This document shows positions 24,656-32,850 of a DNA stretch of 37,442 nucleotides, piece by piece (position 1 is the first letter of the stretch; each line of letters begins with the position of its first letter). The notes below the pieces were generated by a model that did no database searches, was not told the DNA's origin, and was given only the letters and a program-made list of their open reading frames with translations. Source of the stretch: Thermoplasmatota archaeon (GTDB lineage Archaea > Thermoplasmatota > Thermoplasmata > Thermoplasmatales > Thermoplasmataceae); contig JAMDDH010000065.1 of NCBI GenBank assembly GCA_023488885.1, positions 1 to 37,442 of the forward strand. The letters run 5' to 3'. Made by a program: the position numbers and the translations under genes.

Positions 24656-25633
24656 TTACATATCCAGTTCAACATACTTTTTATTGAACACGGCCTTTTC
24701 GTATATGTACTTCGCAGATATGACGTCCAGAGTTGCATATCCAACGGACTTGAACAAGGTAATGTCATTCTCTTTCCTTGGAATTTCAACTTTCTTTGAC
24801 AATATATCTTCCAGTTCCACCAAGTTTTCTAATTTCAGAACACCATCATCTACTGCACCCATTATGTCTCCTGCCTCTTTGAGAACAAATTCCGTTTTGT
24901 CAAGAATAACATGATTCGCCCTTTCAATGGTAGTAAGATCGAGTTCCTTCCGATTAGGAAGTGTTCCAATACTTGAAATATGACAGCCCTCCTTTATGTG
25001 GTTGCCATCAATCACGGGAACTTCTGAGTCCGTTGCAACTATGAGAATATCTGAGCGATCCACTACCTGATTTGCGTTTCCAGCATCGTATGAGTCGACA
25101 CCAAGCTTCCTGATCCTGTCTACGAAATCTTTCCTATGGACGGGATCTCTACTGAATACCACTACTTTTTCCAATTTTCTGGGCACGAGCATCGCTCTTG
25201 TCAAAAAGAAGGCCTCAAGCCCTGATCCTATGACCCCAAGGGTAGTGGCATCAGCACGGGATACGTATTTTGCGCACAACCCAGCCAGAGCCCCTGTCCT
25301 TAGCGCTGTTACATAATTTGAGTCCAGAATCGCGAGAATTTCACCAGTGGTGGCTTTTGCCAGCATGGTCAAACCAGTTGACTTAGGAAGCGAAATTTTC
25401 TGGTTTTTCTTGTACTCGGATACCAACTTCACCAGAAATACATCTCTGGTAAAGTCTACAGCAGGCATGGAAAGCCACACTGATGTTGATTCCTCAATTG
25501 TAATTACCTGCCTCATGGGAAGTATGTATTCTGTTTTTCTTATCAGATCTCTCTCCAGATAGTTCATGAACTCTCCCATGTCGGAGACAGAATCTGATGC
25601 TTTGAAATTTATGAATTTCACCAGCCGAATCAC
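24656..25633 (-). CDS. Ornithine cyclodeaminase/mu-crystallin family protein (probable imine reductase or amino-acid dehydrogenase)
   Basis: 325 residues. Substrate-site Lys69 (FLVKL) and Arg112 (TALRTGALAG) and the dinucleotide loop GVIGSGLEA (133-141) are present, so it is a NAD(P)-binding OCD-family enzyme. The Asp that is essential in true ornithine cyclodeaminase (GxDxxGKxEL block, Asp228 in the Pseudomonas enzyme) is absent: the block reads SIGTLPNRKELDL (220-232). That resembles the mu-crystallin/ketimine reductase and alanine dehydrogenase branches more than cyclodeaminase. A likely role is interconversion of an amine with a keto or cyclic imine. Its ATG overlaps the stop of acyl-CoA dehydrogenase 2 by 4 bases, so the two are translationally coupled and presumably in one pathway. 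Confidence 0.85.
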   Translation of the reverse strand: MIRLVKFINFKASDSVSDMGEFMNYLERDLIRKTEYILPMRQVITIEESTSVWLSMPAVDFTRDVFLVKLVSEYKKNQKISLPKSTGLTMLAKATTGEILAILDSNYVTALRTGALAGLCAKYVSRADATTLGVIGSGLEAFFLTRAMLVPRKLEKVVVFSRDPVHRKDFVDRIRKLGVDSYDAGNANQVVDRSDILIVATDSEVPVIDGNHIKEGCHISSIGTLPNRKELDLTTIERANHVILDKTEFVLKEAGDIMGAVDDGVLKLENLVELEDILSKKVEIPRKENDITLFKSVGYATLDVISAKYIYEKAVFNKKYVELDM

Positions 25634-26766
25634 TCCCTCACTCCGGGAAGACCCAGGGTTTTTTCCGCTATACTTACAAGTGCGAGCTGTTCAGAAATTG
25701 GGCCCATTCTGTAGTATCGTATGTCACGGAACAGTTTCTCTACCATTCCCGACAGGTAGCCGCTTGCACCAAGTGTCTGCAATGAAGCATCAATCGCTGA
25801 GGAAGAAGCTCTAACTGCGTGATAATAAACACCCATGGGAAGATCGCGATTACTTTCTATCCCACCGCCATCAACCATTCTAGCACTGTGCTCCAGATAA
25901 GCCCTAGAAGCTGAAAGCTCCACATATGCTTTTGAGAGGGGAAACTGGATTCCCTGGTTTGCTCCTATCTCTCTCCCGAAAACAACTCTTTTTCTAGCAT
26001 AATCCAATGCTCTCGATAAAGCCATGTTACCCATGCCAATGAACATTGCACTCAACGCAAGCCTGTCAGCGGCAAAGGTCTTGGATAACATTGACCAGGC
26101 TCTGTCAGGCTCTCCTAGAATCGATTCCCTGTCTATTATTATTCTGTCAAATGAAATAGAATAAAGGGGAAGAAAGTTCAATCCCATTTTCTTAAGTTCT
26201 TTGAATTTTATTCTATCTGGCTGCTTGCGTGTGATGACAAAAACGGTAAGGCCGTGGCTCTTTTTCTCTCCTGAGTCTGAAGTCCTGGCTGCCACCATCA
26301 GATAATCAGCATTTTTGCCATTTGTAACACAATACTTTTCACCACTTATTTCGTAGTCCCCATTCTCAGCTGGTGTTGCCCTGGTTCTTATGCTGAGGGC
26401 ATCAGCGCCTGATTGTTCTTCGGCCAGTGCAAGATTCACCTTGGATTTGCCAGTCATTACTTCAGGCAGGAAAGACTTCAGCTTCTGTGTTCCATAATCG
26501 TCGAATAGCTTTGCAGAAAGATTCTGTGCAACAAAATAATAAGTCAAAGTGCCTACTTTTGAGCTCATGTCCAGAATGTTCTTAACAAACTCTGTGAAGC
26601 TGATGCCAGAACCTCCGTTTTTCTTTGACACCAGAAGGCCAAATTTGCTTCGCTCTCCGAGAGATTGCCAGAATTTTTCGGGAAATTCCTCCTTTTCAGA
26701 GACATCCGTATAATAGTCCTCGTCAAATTCTGATGTGAATTCTCCTAACCAATCCTTTCCATACAT
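25630..26766 (-). CDS. Acyl-CoA dehydrogenase family protein 2
   Basis: 378 residues. Family blocks: GGSGISFTEF (51-60), NLALAEEQSGADALSI (111-126; the usual TEPxAGSD motif is altered to AEEQSGAD), SGEKYCVTNG, RVVFGREIGANQGIQFPLSKA (260-280), TLGASGYLSG. Like its neighbour at 21.0 kb it lacks the C-terminal catalytic Glu: YYRMGPISEQ, Met354 in its place. The alternative isovaleryl-type base position is Asp234 (FAADRLAL), not Glu. Activity as a standard dehydrogenase is therefore uncertain; some ACAD-fold members are oxygenases, hydroxylases or other. GGGGAGAT (complement of 26774-26781) 7 bases upstream fixes the ATG. Stop and the OCD-family start overlap by 4 bases. It differs from copy 1 throughout, so the duplication is old. 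Confidence 0.86.
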   Translation of the reverse strand: MYGKDWLGEFTSEFDEDYYTDVSEKEEFPEKFWQSLGERSKFGLLVSKKNGGSGISFTEFVKNILDMSSKVGTLTYYFVAQNLSAKLFDDYGTQKLKSFLPEVMTGKSKVNLALAEEQSGADALSIRTRATPAENGDYEISGEKYCVTNGKNADYLMVAARTSDSGEKKSHGLTVFVITRKQPDRIKFKELKKMGLNFLPLYSISFDRIIIDRESILGEPDRAWSMLSKTFAADRLALSAMFIGMGNMALSRALDYARKRVVFGREIGANQGIQFPLSKAYVELSASRAYLEHSARMVDGGGIESNRDLPMGVYYHAVRASSSAIDASLQTLGASGYLSGMVEKLFRDIRYYRMGPISEQLALVSIAEKTLGLPGVRE

Positions 26767-26771
26767 AATCC

Positions 26772-26816
26772 TTATCTCCCCTTCCTACGTCCAAAGTAGT
26801 TAACCAAACTCCCCAT
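26772..26816 (-). other. Possible 14-codon upstream ORF before acyl-CoA dehydrogenase 2
   Basis: On the minus strand GAGGAGG (complement of 26821-26827) stands 4 bases before an ATG at 26816 that reads MGSLVNYFGRRKGR and stops 5 bases before the dehydrogenase ATG. The ribosome site is the best-looking one in the window yet serves no long gene. It may be a coupling or leader ORF, or the remains of a gene 5' end; it is short enough to be chance. Confidence 0.25.
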
Positions 26817-26941
26817 TCATCCTCCTCATAAACCAGCAAAGAACATGTATCAGGAGAATGAAGCAATTAATGCCGCTGCAGGAAAGCAAGATTCAACAAA
26901 CCTTTCCACACAACATCAACAGCAACGGGGCTCTTTGCTTC

Positions 26942-27712
26942 TCACCTTCCCTTATAGTTTGCCTTACGCTTTTCCAGGAAGGCTTTCACTCCCTCTTTGA
27001 GGTCTTCCGTATAGAACAGGGATGAGTTTTCTTTCAGTTGATATTCCATGCCTTCATCAATGCTCATCTCAGAGCCGTTGTTTACAACGGCTTTTATAGC
27101 TCCCACGGCCATTGGTGCTTTTTCAGCAAGGGCAGAGCTTATTTCTTCCACCTTTTTCATTAGCTCTTCCGGATTCTCTACCCGGTTGACAAGGCCAAGT
27201 GACAGCGCAATATCAGCAGTCATCCATTCACCCAGTAATGCAATCTCCTTGGCCTTAAGTTTTCCAACAGCTCTCGGCAATCTAACAAGTATTCCTGCAC
27301 CAGGGCTGATTGCAACATTCACTTCAGGCAAACCAAATTTTGCCTTGCTTGAGGCTACAACAATATCTGCCGCCTGAATAATCTCCAGATTGCAGTGTCC
27401 GTTTACAGCAGCTATTATTGGCTTCCTAACATGCTCCATCAGCCTGAATAGGTCTATGACCTTCCTGTTGAATCTTTCTATTCCCTTTGCATCGAAAGCA
27501 AGAAATTCCTGCAGATCTCCACCGACTGAGAAGGCTCTACCCTTGCCTGTAATAATTATTACTTTTGTGTTGTCATCATATTTAGAATCGTTAAGGAAAT
27601 CGGTTAATTCATCAACCAGTGCTTCATTCCAGGAATTCAGGCTGTCCGGTCTGTTAAAATATACTGTGGCAACAGCATTGTTTCTGGAAATCTCTATGTT
27701 TTTGTAATCCAT
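26942..27712 (-). CDS. Enoyl-CoA hydratase/isomerase (crotonase) family protein
   Basis: 256 residues from ATG 27712, which has AGAGGA about 8 bases upstream; a longer reading from 27787 adds 25 unconserved residues and is rejected. Crotonase blocks: GKGRAFSVGGDL (56-67), AAVNGHCNLE (101-110), FGLPEVNVAISPGAG (126-140), LVRLPRAVG. Both catalytic glutamates of hydratases are kept, Glu110 and Glu130, with the same 20-residue spacing as Glu144/Glu164 in rat enoyl-CoA hydratase. However the loop before Glu110 is three residues shorter: the usual NGxALGGGxE is NGHCNLE, so the glycine that gives an oxyanion-hole NH is lost. Function may be hydratase, isomerase, lyase or hydrolase. It is the first gene of the leftward run leading to acyl-CoA dehydrogenase 2, 175 bases on. 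Confidence 0.86.
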   Translation of the reverse strand: MDYKNIEISRNNAVATVYFNRPDSLNSWNEALVDELTDFLNDSKYDDNTKVIIITGKGRAFSVGGDLQEFLAFDAKGIERFNRKVIDLFRLMEHVRKPIIAAVNGHCNLEIIQAADIVVASSKAKFGLPEVNVAISPGAGILVRLPRAVGKLKAKEIALLGEWMTADIALSLGLVNRVENPEELMKKVEEISSALAEKAPMAVGAIKAVVNNGSEMSIDEGMEYQLKENSSLFYTEDLKEGVKAFLEKRKANYKGR

Positions 27713-27844
27713 AAAATATCCTCTTTTTGCAATACATAGTTGAAGTATTAAGATTTGTTGCCATAAATTTTGAAATATGCCTGGCATTCTTTGTTCTGTT
27801 CCAGTGATAAATCGCGCTGTTTCTCGCAGTGGTGAAACGAGAGA

Positions 27845-27864
27845 ACATTTATAGGTGATTCACC
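27845..27864 (+). promoter_or_regulatory. TATA box and GGTGA-T-TCACC palindrome before ACD alpha
   Basis: ACATTTATA (27845-27853) is centred about 27 bases before ATG 27876, indicating a leaderless message. Immediately after it GGTGATTCACC (27854-27864) is a perfect palindrome about one central base, placed between TATA box and start site where a bound repressor would block transcription. Read alone, GGTGAT resembles a ribosome site but is 16 bases from the ATG, too far. Confidence 0.45.
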
Positions 27865-27875
27865 GTTGATATTTT

Positions 27876-29267
27876 ATGCTCAATGATCTCTTTGACCCAA
27901 AGGCTGTTGCCATAATTGGAGCGTCTCAGGATCCTACGAAAATAGGGAATGCAGTCTTGAGAAACATGATAGATTCAGGCTATGGTGGAAAGATTATCCC
28001 GATTAATCCATCAAGCCCCGAAGTAATGGGCCTTAAATGCCATCCATCCATAGACGATCTTGAGTCTGTGCCCGATCTCGCAGTCATAGCTCTTCCTGCT
28101 AACCGCGTCTATGACGCTCTGGGCGCTTGTGTCAAAAAGGGAGTTAATTACGTGATCGTAATTGCCGGTGGTTTTTCTGAGCTTGGAAAAGAAGGCAAAG
28201 AGAGGGAGCAGCAGATGAAGAATCTTATAACAAATACACCTACAAGGATAATTGGTCCGAATACTCTTGGAGTGTATTTCCCTCATTCAGGAGTGAATAC
28301 ATCACTCACTTCCAGAGGAATGATATCATTCCTTCCGAAAGGAAATATCGCATTTGTGTCTCAGAGTGGGGCCCTTGGGCTTCTCACCATGGATGCAGTG
28401 TCTGAATATAATGTCGGAATTTCAGCATTCCTCAATCTTGGAAACAGAATAGATTTGAATGAGGTAGAACTTCTTGATTATTTTGCTTCCGATAAGAACA
28501 CCAAAAGCATTGTATTGTATCTGGAAAGTGTGCCGAAAGGCAGAGAGTTTTTTGACAAGGTAAAACTGGTAAGCCCGAAAAAACCAGTCATTATCCTGAA
28601 ATCCGGAAGAACTCAGGAATCCGCTATTGCAGCATCCCTACATACTGGGGCAATGGCATCAAATGATGCAATTGTTGACGGCGCAATTTCCCAATCAGGG
28701 GCGGTAAGGGCTTTCGATGAAACTGAGATGATGGATTACAGCAGAGTCTTGGCATATTCCAGTAAACTTAGAGGGGACAGAATTGCAATACTTACAACAG
28801 CGGGAGGAGTGGGAGTCATAACTGCAGATTATGTCTCTTCCAGCATTAATGGTGTAGGATTGAAAATGGCGAAGTTTTCAGACGAGACCAAATCTAAGAT
28901 TAGAGAAGTTATTGTCCCTTTTGCCTCAGCGAATAACCCGATTGATCTGACTGCAGATGGAAGCATATCGGACTTTGACAAGGTTATAGGCATTCTTGAA
29001 AATGATGAAAATGTTGATGGGATTATAGCATACCCATTGCCTCAAACTCCAAGAATGGGTGTAGGAGTTGTGGAGGTTATAGATAAGTACAAGAACGAAA
29101 AGAAACCGATTGTCGTGGGGGTTCTCGGGTCCCAGATAGCCAAAGATTTGATAGTTGAATTTGAGAAGAGAAAAATCCCAGCTTATCCATCCGTGCATAG
29201 AACTGTGAAAGCGGTCAAAGCTTTGCGTGTTTACAGTGCATATGTTGAAAGGAGGGAAAGTCAGTGA
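27876..29267 (+). CDS. ADP-forming acyl-CoA synthetase, alpha subunit (CoA-binding and phospho-His domains)
   Basis: 463 residues, the size of the Pyrococcus ACD1 alpha subunit. The N-terminal CoA-binding Rossmann domain (1-125) opens with DPKAVAIIGASQDPTKIGNA; a succinyl-CoA-synthetase-like domain follows with NIAFVSQSGALGLLTMDA (157-174), and SLHTGAMASNDA carries His256, at essentially the position of the phosphorylated His257 in the Pyrococcus enzyme. The complex converts acyl-CoA + ADP + Pi to acid + CoA + ATP, the standard archaeal way to make ATP from acyl-CoA. The beta subunit gene follows with a 4-base overlap. No third domain is fused, so this is the split form. The acyl group is unknown; acetyl-, branched or aryl-CoA forms all exist. 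Confidence 0.93.
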   Translation: MLNDLFDPKAVAIIGASQDPTKIGNAVLRNMIDSGYGGKIIPINPSSPEVMGLKCHPSIDDLESVPDLAVIALPANRVYDALGACVKKGVNYVIVIAGGFSELGKEGKEREQQMKNLITNTPTRIIGPNTLGVYFPHSGVNTSLTSRGMISFLPKGNIAFVSQSGALGLLTMDAVSEYNVGISAFLNLGNRIDLNEVELLDYFASDKNTKSIVLYLESVPKGREFFDKVKLVSPKKPVIILKSGRTQESAIAASLHTGAMASNDAIVDGAISQSGAVRAFDETEMMDYSRVLAYSSKLRGDRIAILTTAGGVGVITADYVSSSINGVGLKMAKFSDETKSKIREVIVPFASANNPIDLTADGSISDFDKVIGILENDENVDGIIAYPLPQTPRMGVGVVEVIDKYKNEKKPIVVGVLGSQIAKDLIVEFEKRKIPAYPSVHRTVKAVKALRVYSAYVERRESQ

Positions 29268-29929
29268 ATGCTGATGAAGCCCGCAAGCTAATAGAAAGTG
29301 GAAGGGTGGATGAACGTACCCTGAAGGACATTCTGTCATTTTATGGAATTTCTGTTCCAAAAGGTGTGACGGTAAAGAATATTCCGGACAGCTTGGATCT
29401 GCACTATCCAGTGGTTCTGAAAGTTTCAGACCCTGAGATTCTGCACAAGACTGAAGCTGGAGGTGTCAAAACAGGAATTGGGGATTACAGCCAACTAAGA
29501 ATAGAGTTTGAGAAGATGTTCAGGAAATTTCCCGGCAAGAATTTCCTGATAGAGGAAATGATCAGCTCAGGCGTTGAAATAATAATTGGCGCAATTGACG
29601 ATGAAAGCTTTGGGCAAGTAATTATGCTTGGCATGGGAGGAATATACACAGAACTCTACAAGGACGTGGTATTCAGGCTCCTACCCATTGACAGGAACGA
29701 TGCGGAGGACATGATAAACAGCGTTGGTGTCAGAAAATTTGTTGAAGGATTCAGGAATATCAGAGTTTCCGGAGATGAACTCATCCGCCTTCTTCTGAAA
29801 ATTTCAGATTTCGTTACAGCAATAGGATCTAATGTAAAACAGCTGGACCTCAATCCGGTAATATTGGGCAATGACTCAGCCGTGGTGTTAGATGCCAAGC
29901 TAATCCAAAACCCGCCAAATAAATTATAA
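29264..29929 (+). CDS. ADP-forming acyl-CoA synthetase, beta subunit (ATP-grasp domain)
   Basis: 221 residues from a GTG that overlaps the alpha stop by 4 bases (GTGA), so synthesis is coupled. ATP-grasp features: YPVVLKVSDPEILHKTEAGGV (48-68) with His61, the counterpart of the beta-subunit His71 that relays phosphate in Pyrococcus ACD1, then FLIEEMISSGVEIIIG and FGQVIMLGMGGIYTEL for nucleotide binding, and QLDLNPVIL near the end with the metal-binding Asp/Asn. The length is close to the usual ~230. It completes the two-subunit enzyme that would recover ATP from the CoA esters produced by the flanking acyl-CoA genes. It ends 22 bases from the convergent thiolase-fold gene. Confidence 0.93.
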   Translation: MNADEARKLIESGRVDERTLKDILSFYGISVPKGVTVKNIPDSLDLHYPVVLKVSDPEILHKTEAGGVKTGIGDYSQLRIEFEKMFRKFPGKNFLIEEMISSGVEIIIGAIDDESFGQVIMLGMGGIYTELYKDVVFRLLPIDRNDAEDMINSVGVRKFVEGFRNIRVSGDELIRLLLKISDFVTAIGSNVKQLDLNPVILGNDSAVVLDAKLIQNPPNKL

Positions 29930-29951
29930 CGGGTCTCCCTGCCCATTTCCG

Positions 29952-31154
29952 TCAGTAGTTAGATAGAGCCATTACTCCCTTGTTGAGAAGGTTTCCGTTG
30001 TAACCAAGTCCGCCCAAACCTGTAACAAGGCCCATTTTACAGTCCTTTACCTGGCGGCCGCTTGCTTCACCTCTCAATTGCTGGATTGCCTCTGTGAAAA
30101 GCGAGAAACCTCCTGCAGTACCGGCCTGGCCACCTGATAGTTGCCCTCCGCCAGTGTTCACTGGAAGGACTCCGTTATAGGAGATATCGTTATTTTCAAT
30201 GAAGTGTCCCCCTTTCCCTGGCTTTGCAAAACCCAGAGCTTCCAGCTGCATTAACACGATTATGGTAAAGTCGTCGTATAGCTGGAGAAAATCAACATCT
30301 TTTCTAGATGCGCCGCTTTCCTCGAGTACCTTGTCTGTTGCAGCACCCATCTTCAAATCCGTTATGTCTCTGAGATCATTTTCTGCATCTGTATTCAAGG
30401 CTGTTTCGAAACTCTTGATGTATACGGGTCGATCTGTAATCTTCTTGGCGTGTTCCTCACTCGAAAGCATGATTGCGTAGGCTCCATTAATCGGTATGAC
30501 TGCATCCATCACCCTCATTGGAGAAGCAATTACTGGAGATTTCATATATTCATCAATGGTGAGGGGCTTACGCAGATAGGCGTTTGGGTTGAGCATGGCA
30601 TGTTTTCTGGATGTAATTGCGATGTTTGCCAACTGCTCCTCATTAGTACCATACTGGTTCATATGTCTCCTCATGATGAACGCCCCCTCACTTAGCGGGC
30701 CAACCATTCCTATTGGCATTTCGTAATTAATTTCATATCTCCAGGTACGCTCAGGCCTGAAGCGAGATTGCATAGGTGCGGGCATCATGGGGGTATCTGC
30801 GCCTATAAGGATAAAGTGGTCCAGTTTTCCTGAGGCTATGGAAAGATATCCCTGAACCATTGAAAAAAAGGCTGCAGCGCCACCGTGATCAGAAACAAAT
30901 GTTAGAGAAGGAGAGAGACCTAAGTTAGCTATTACTTCAGAAGACCATATCATGGCGTGCGGCCACATGGGCCTGTTCAACCCTATTCCATATTTCATTG
31001 AGTTGAGATTTTTTTTAGAGATCCCCACAGCATCCAGAAGTTTATTCAGCGCAAAAGCTTGGTATTGTTCGGTAGTGTACACCTCTTCACCCTTGTCTTT
31101 CCTGGCTCGAGATGGTTTCATTATGGAGTAACCCGATACTGCAACTTTTCTCAT
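29952..31154 (-). CDS. Thiolase-superfamily protein lacking thiolase catalytic residues (SCP-x/Ltp-like, possible aldolase)
   Basis: 400 residues with the thiolase fold pattern of the SCP-x/lipid-transfer-protein subgroup. The nucleophile loop reads TFVSDHGGAAAFF (85-97), with Ser/Asp/His where thiolases have the reactive Cys; the GHP motif is LSGGQAG (329-335), no His; the second Cys loop CxGGG is TGLGGLG (368-374). The usual NEAFA is YDDFT with Tyr283. The only Cys I find is Cys362. It therefore cannot do ordinary thiolysis. Ltp2 of steroid-degrading actinobacteria, which also has a repurposed thiolase site and needs a DUF35 partner, is a retro-aldolase; BbsB, also DUF35-partnered, is a real thiolase. 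A DUF35 protein is encoded two genes upstream, so an aldolase-like complex is the best guess. Confidence 0.85.
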   Translation of the reverse strand: MRKVAVSGYSIMKPSRARKDKGEEVYTTEQYQAFALNKLLDAVGISKKNLNSMKYGIGLNRPMWPHAMIWSSEVIANLGLSPSLTFVSDHGGAAAFFSMVQGYLSIASGKLDHFILIGADTPMMPAPMQSRFRPERTWRYEINYEMPIGMVGPLSEGAFIMRRHMNQYGTNEEQLANIAITSRKHAMLNPNAYLRKPLTIDEYMKSPVIASPMRVMDAVIPINGAYAIMLSSEEHAKKITDRPVYIKSFETALNTDAENDLRDITDLKMGAATDKVLEESGASRKDVDFLQLYDDFTIIVLMQLEALGFAKPGKGGHFIENNDISYNGVLPVNTGGGQLSGGQAGTAGGFSLFTEAIQQLRGEASGRQVKDCKMGLVTGLGGLGYNGNLLNKGVMALSNY

Positions 31155-31279
31155 AATATAATGCAGAGAATTATAAAACTCTTAAATCTTGTTGTCGAAA
31201 ACTTTCCATTGCAGTGCATTACTAATTCTTGCAGCAGCATTGTGTTAGATTTGTTATCCGAGTCATGCCATAAAATCTC

Positions 31280-32758
31280 TCATTCTCTACTCGCGTTTTC
31301 TTGCTCTAGAACTCTGTGCAGTATTTTACCTATGGATGATTTCGGAAGCTCAGAGCGGAATTCTATGATTCTCGGAACTTTGTATGCAGAAAGTCTGGCC
31401 CTGCAGAACGCAACAATATCAGTCTTCGTTATTTCACATTTGGAAACGATGAATGCTTTTACTGTTTCTCCATAAATAGGATCATTTATGCCAATTACTG
31501 CGGTCTCCCTAACACATTCGTGCTCCATTATCGTATTTTCCACTTCTGTTCTCCAAATTTTATATCCACCTGAAATTATAACATCCTTCGCCCGTCCTAA
31601 CAAGTAGATGCCATCTTCTCCTACATATCCAGTATCTCCAGTAAGGAGGTAGCCCCCAGATGTAAATACCTCTAGATTCTTTTCCTCGTTCCGCCAGTAT
31701 CCCGACATCACCTGAGGACCTTTAACCGCTAACATTCCAATTGATGAAGCTGGAAGTATATTCCCTTCGCCGTCCACTGTAACAATCTCGGTTCCCGGTA
31801 GAGGCTTGCCCACATAATTTTCCTTGAATTTCCCGGGTGGAGCCACAGAAAGTTGTGGAGAAGCTTCTGTCAGACCCCAACCCACAACAATGGTTTTTCC
31901 GGTCATAGCCCTGAATTCATTGGCCACATTCTCATGTATCTTGTCCCCTGATAAGAAGAATATTCTCACTGAGGAGAGGTCCCTGTTCCTGAGATCAGTA
32001 GATTTTACAAGACTGCTGTATACCGTTGGGACTCCAATAACCACTGATACTTTCTGCTGTTCTATTATGTCCAGGAGAACCGTGGGGTCGAATTTACTCA
32101 TAATTATAGTCTTTCCGGCATTGTAAAGTGATGTATTCATACTGCAATTCATACCACCACTGTGTGTCATGGGAAGAAACTGTACAAATGTCTCCTTTCC
32201 ATATTTAAGACCCAACATTCCGCTCAGACCTGACAGCATATGCATGACATTCCTGTGGCTAAGCGGAACTCCTTTAGAGAACCCTGTCGTCCCTCCGGTA
32301 AAGAAAATAACTGCGGTGTCTTCCGGTTTGATTTCCGGAGGTTTAAATCCATCAGAACTACCATAAAAATCGGGGCCTCGACTTACTATAATTGTTTCTT
32401 TGCAAGAATTGGATGCAGAATCTCTCTTGATTTCGTCAACAAATTGGATGGAAGCTTGTGTGTTATCGGAAATGTAATCCAATTCTCTCTTGCTTGATCT
32501 GAAATCGACCGGCACCACAATGCCGCCGGCTCTCAGAACAGCATAGAATGCTACCACAAATTTCCAGTTGTTAGGGAGATAGAGGATAACTCTCTCCCTT
32601 TTTTGAATACTATACTCGTGGACGAGGTAAGATGCCAGATTTGTGATCTTTTCTCCTAACTGCCCGTAAGTAAAACTGTAACCTCCATCAATTATACACG
32701 TCGAGTTTTTGTCTCCATGGCCTATTATCTCATGTAACAGTTCTGGACCGGGCAACAT
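31280..32758 (-). CDS. AMP-forming acyl-CoA synthetase/ligase
   Basis: 492 residues, complete ANL-superfamily enzyme. Motifs: FTGGTTGFSKG (153-163, ATP phosphate loop), VVGWGLTEASP (291-301), TGDTGYVGEDG (383-393 region), GRAKDVIISGGYK (the hinge and A8 loop), and the adenylation Lys478 in PKSSIGKILHR. It activates a carboxylic acid with ATP to the acyl-adenylate and then the CoA ester. Which acid (fatty, aryl or a ring-cleavage product) cannot be read. It lies between the DUF35 gene (92 bases upstream) and the thiolase-fold gene (125 bases downstream), all leftward, so it probably makes the CoA ester that the thiolase-DUF35 pair uses. Confidence 0.92.
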   Translation of the reverse strand: MLPGPELLHEIIGHGDKNSTCIIDGGYSFTYGQLGEKITNLASYLVHEYSIQKRERVILYLPNNWKFVVAFYAVLRAGGIVVPVDFRSSKRELDYISDNTQASIQFVDEIKRDSASNSCKETIIVSRGPDFYGSSDGFKPPEIKPEDTAVIFFTGGTTGFSKGVPLSHRNVMHMLSGLSGMLGLKYGKETFVQFLPMTHSGGMNCSMNTSLYNAGKTIIMSKFDPTVLLDIIEQQKVSVVIGVPTVYSSLVKSTDLRNRDLSSVRIFFLSGDKIHENVANEFRAMTGKTIVVGWGLTEASPQLSVAPPGKFKENYVGKPLPGTEIVTVDGEGNILPASSIGMLAVKGPQVMSGYWRNEEKNLEVFTSGGYLLTGDTGYVGEDGIYLLGRAKDVIISGGYKIWRTEVENTIMEHECVRETAVIGINDPIYGETVKAFIVSKCEITKTDIVAFCRARLSAYKVPRIIEFRSELPKSSIGKILHRVLEQENASRE

Positions 32759-32850
32759 TTACTTTACACCCAGTATGTATTTAACAACTTCTATGGTTCC
32801 ACGCCTGCTTACACAGAAAATGATAAGGGTTGTTACGTACGTTTTTGTAT

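Noticed and set aside
24656-25633. True ornithine cyclodeaminase
   Set aside because: The essential Asp of the GxDxxGKxEL block is absent.
27713-27787. 25-residue N-terminal extension of the crotonase-family gene
   Set aside because: A ribosome site AGAGGA precedes the inner ATG at 27712 and the fold starts there.
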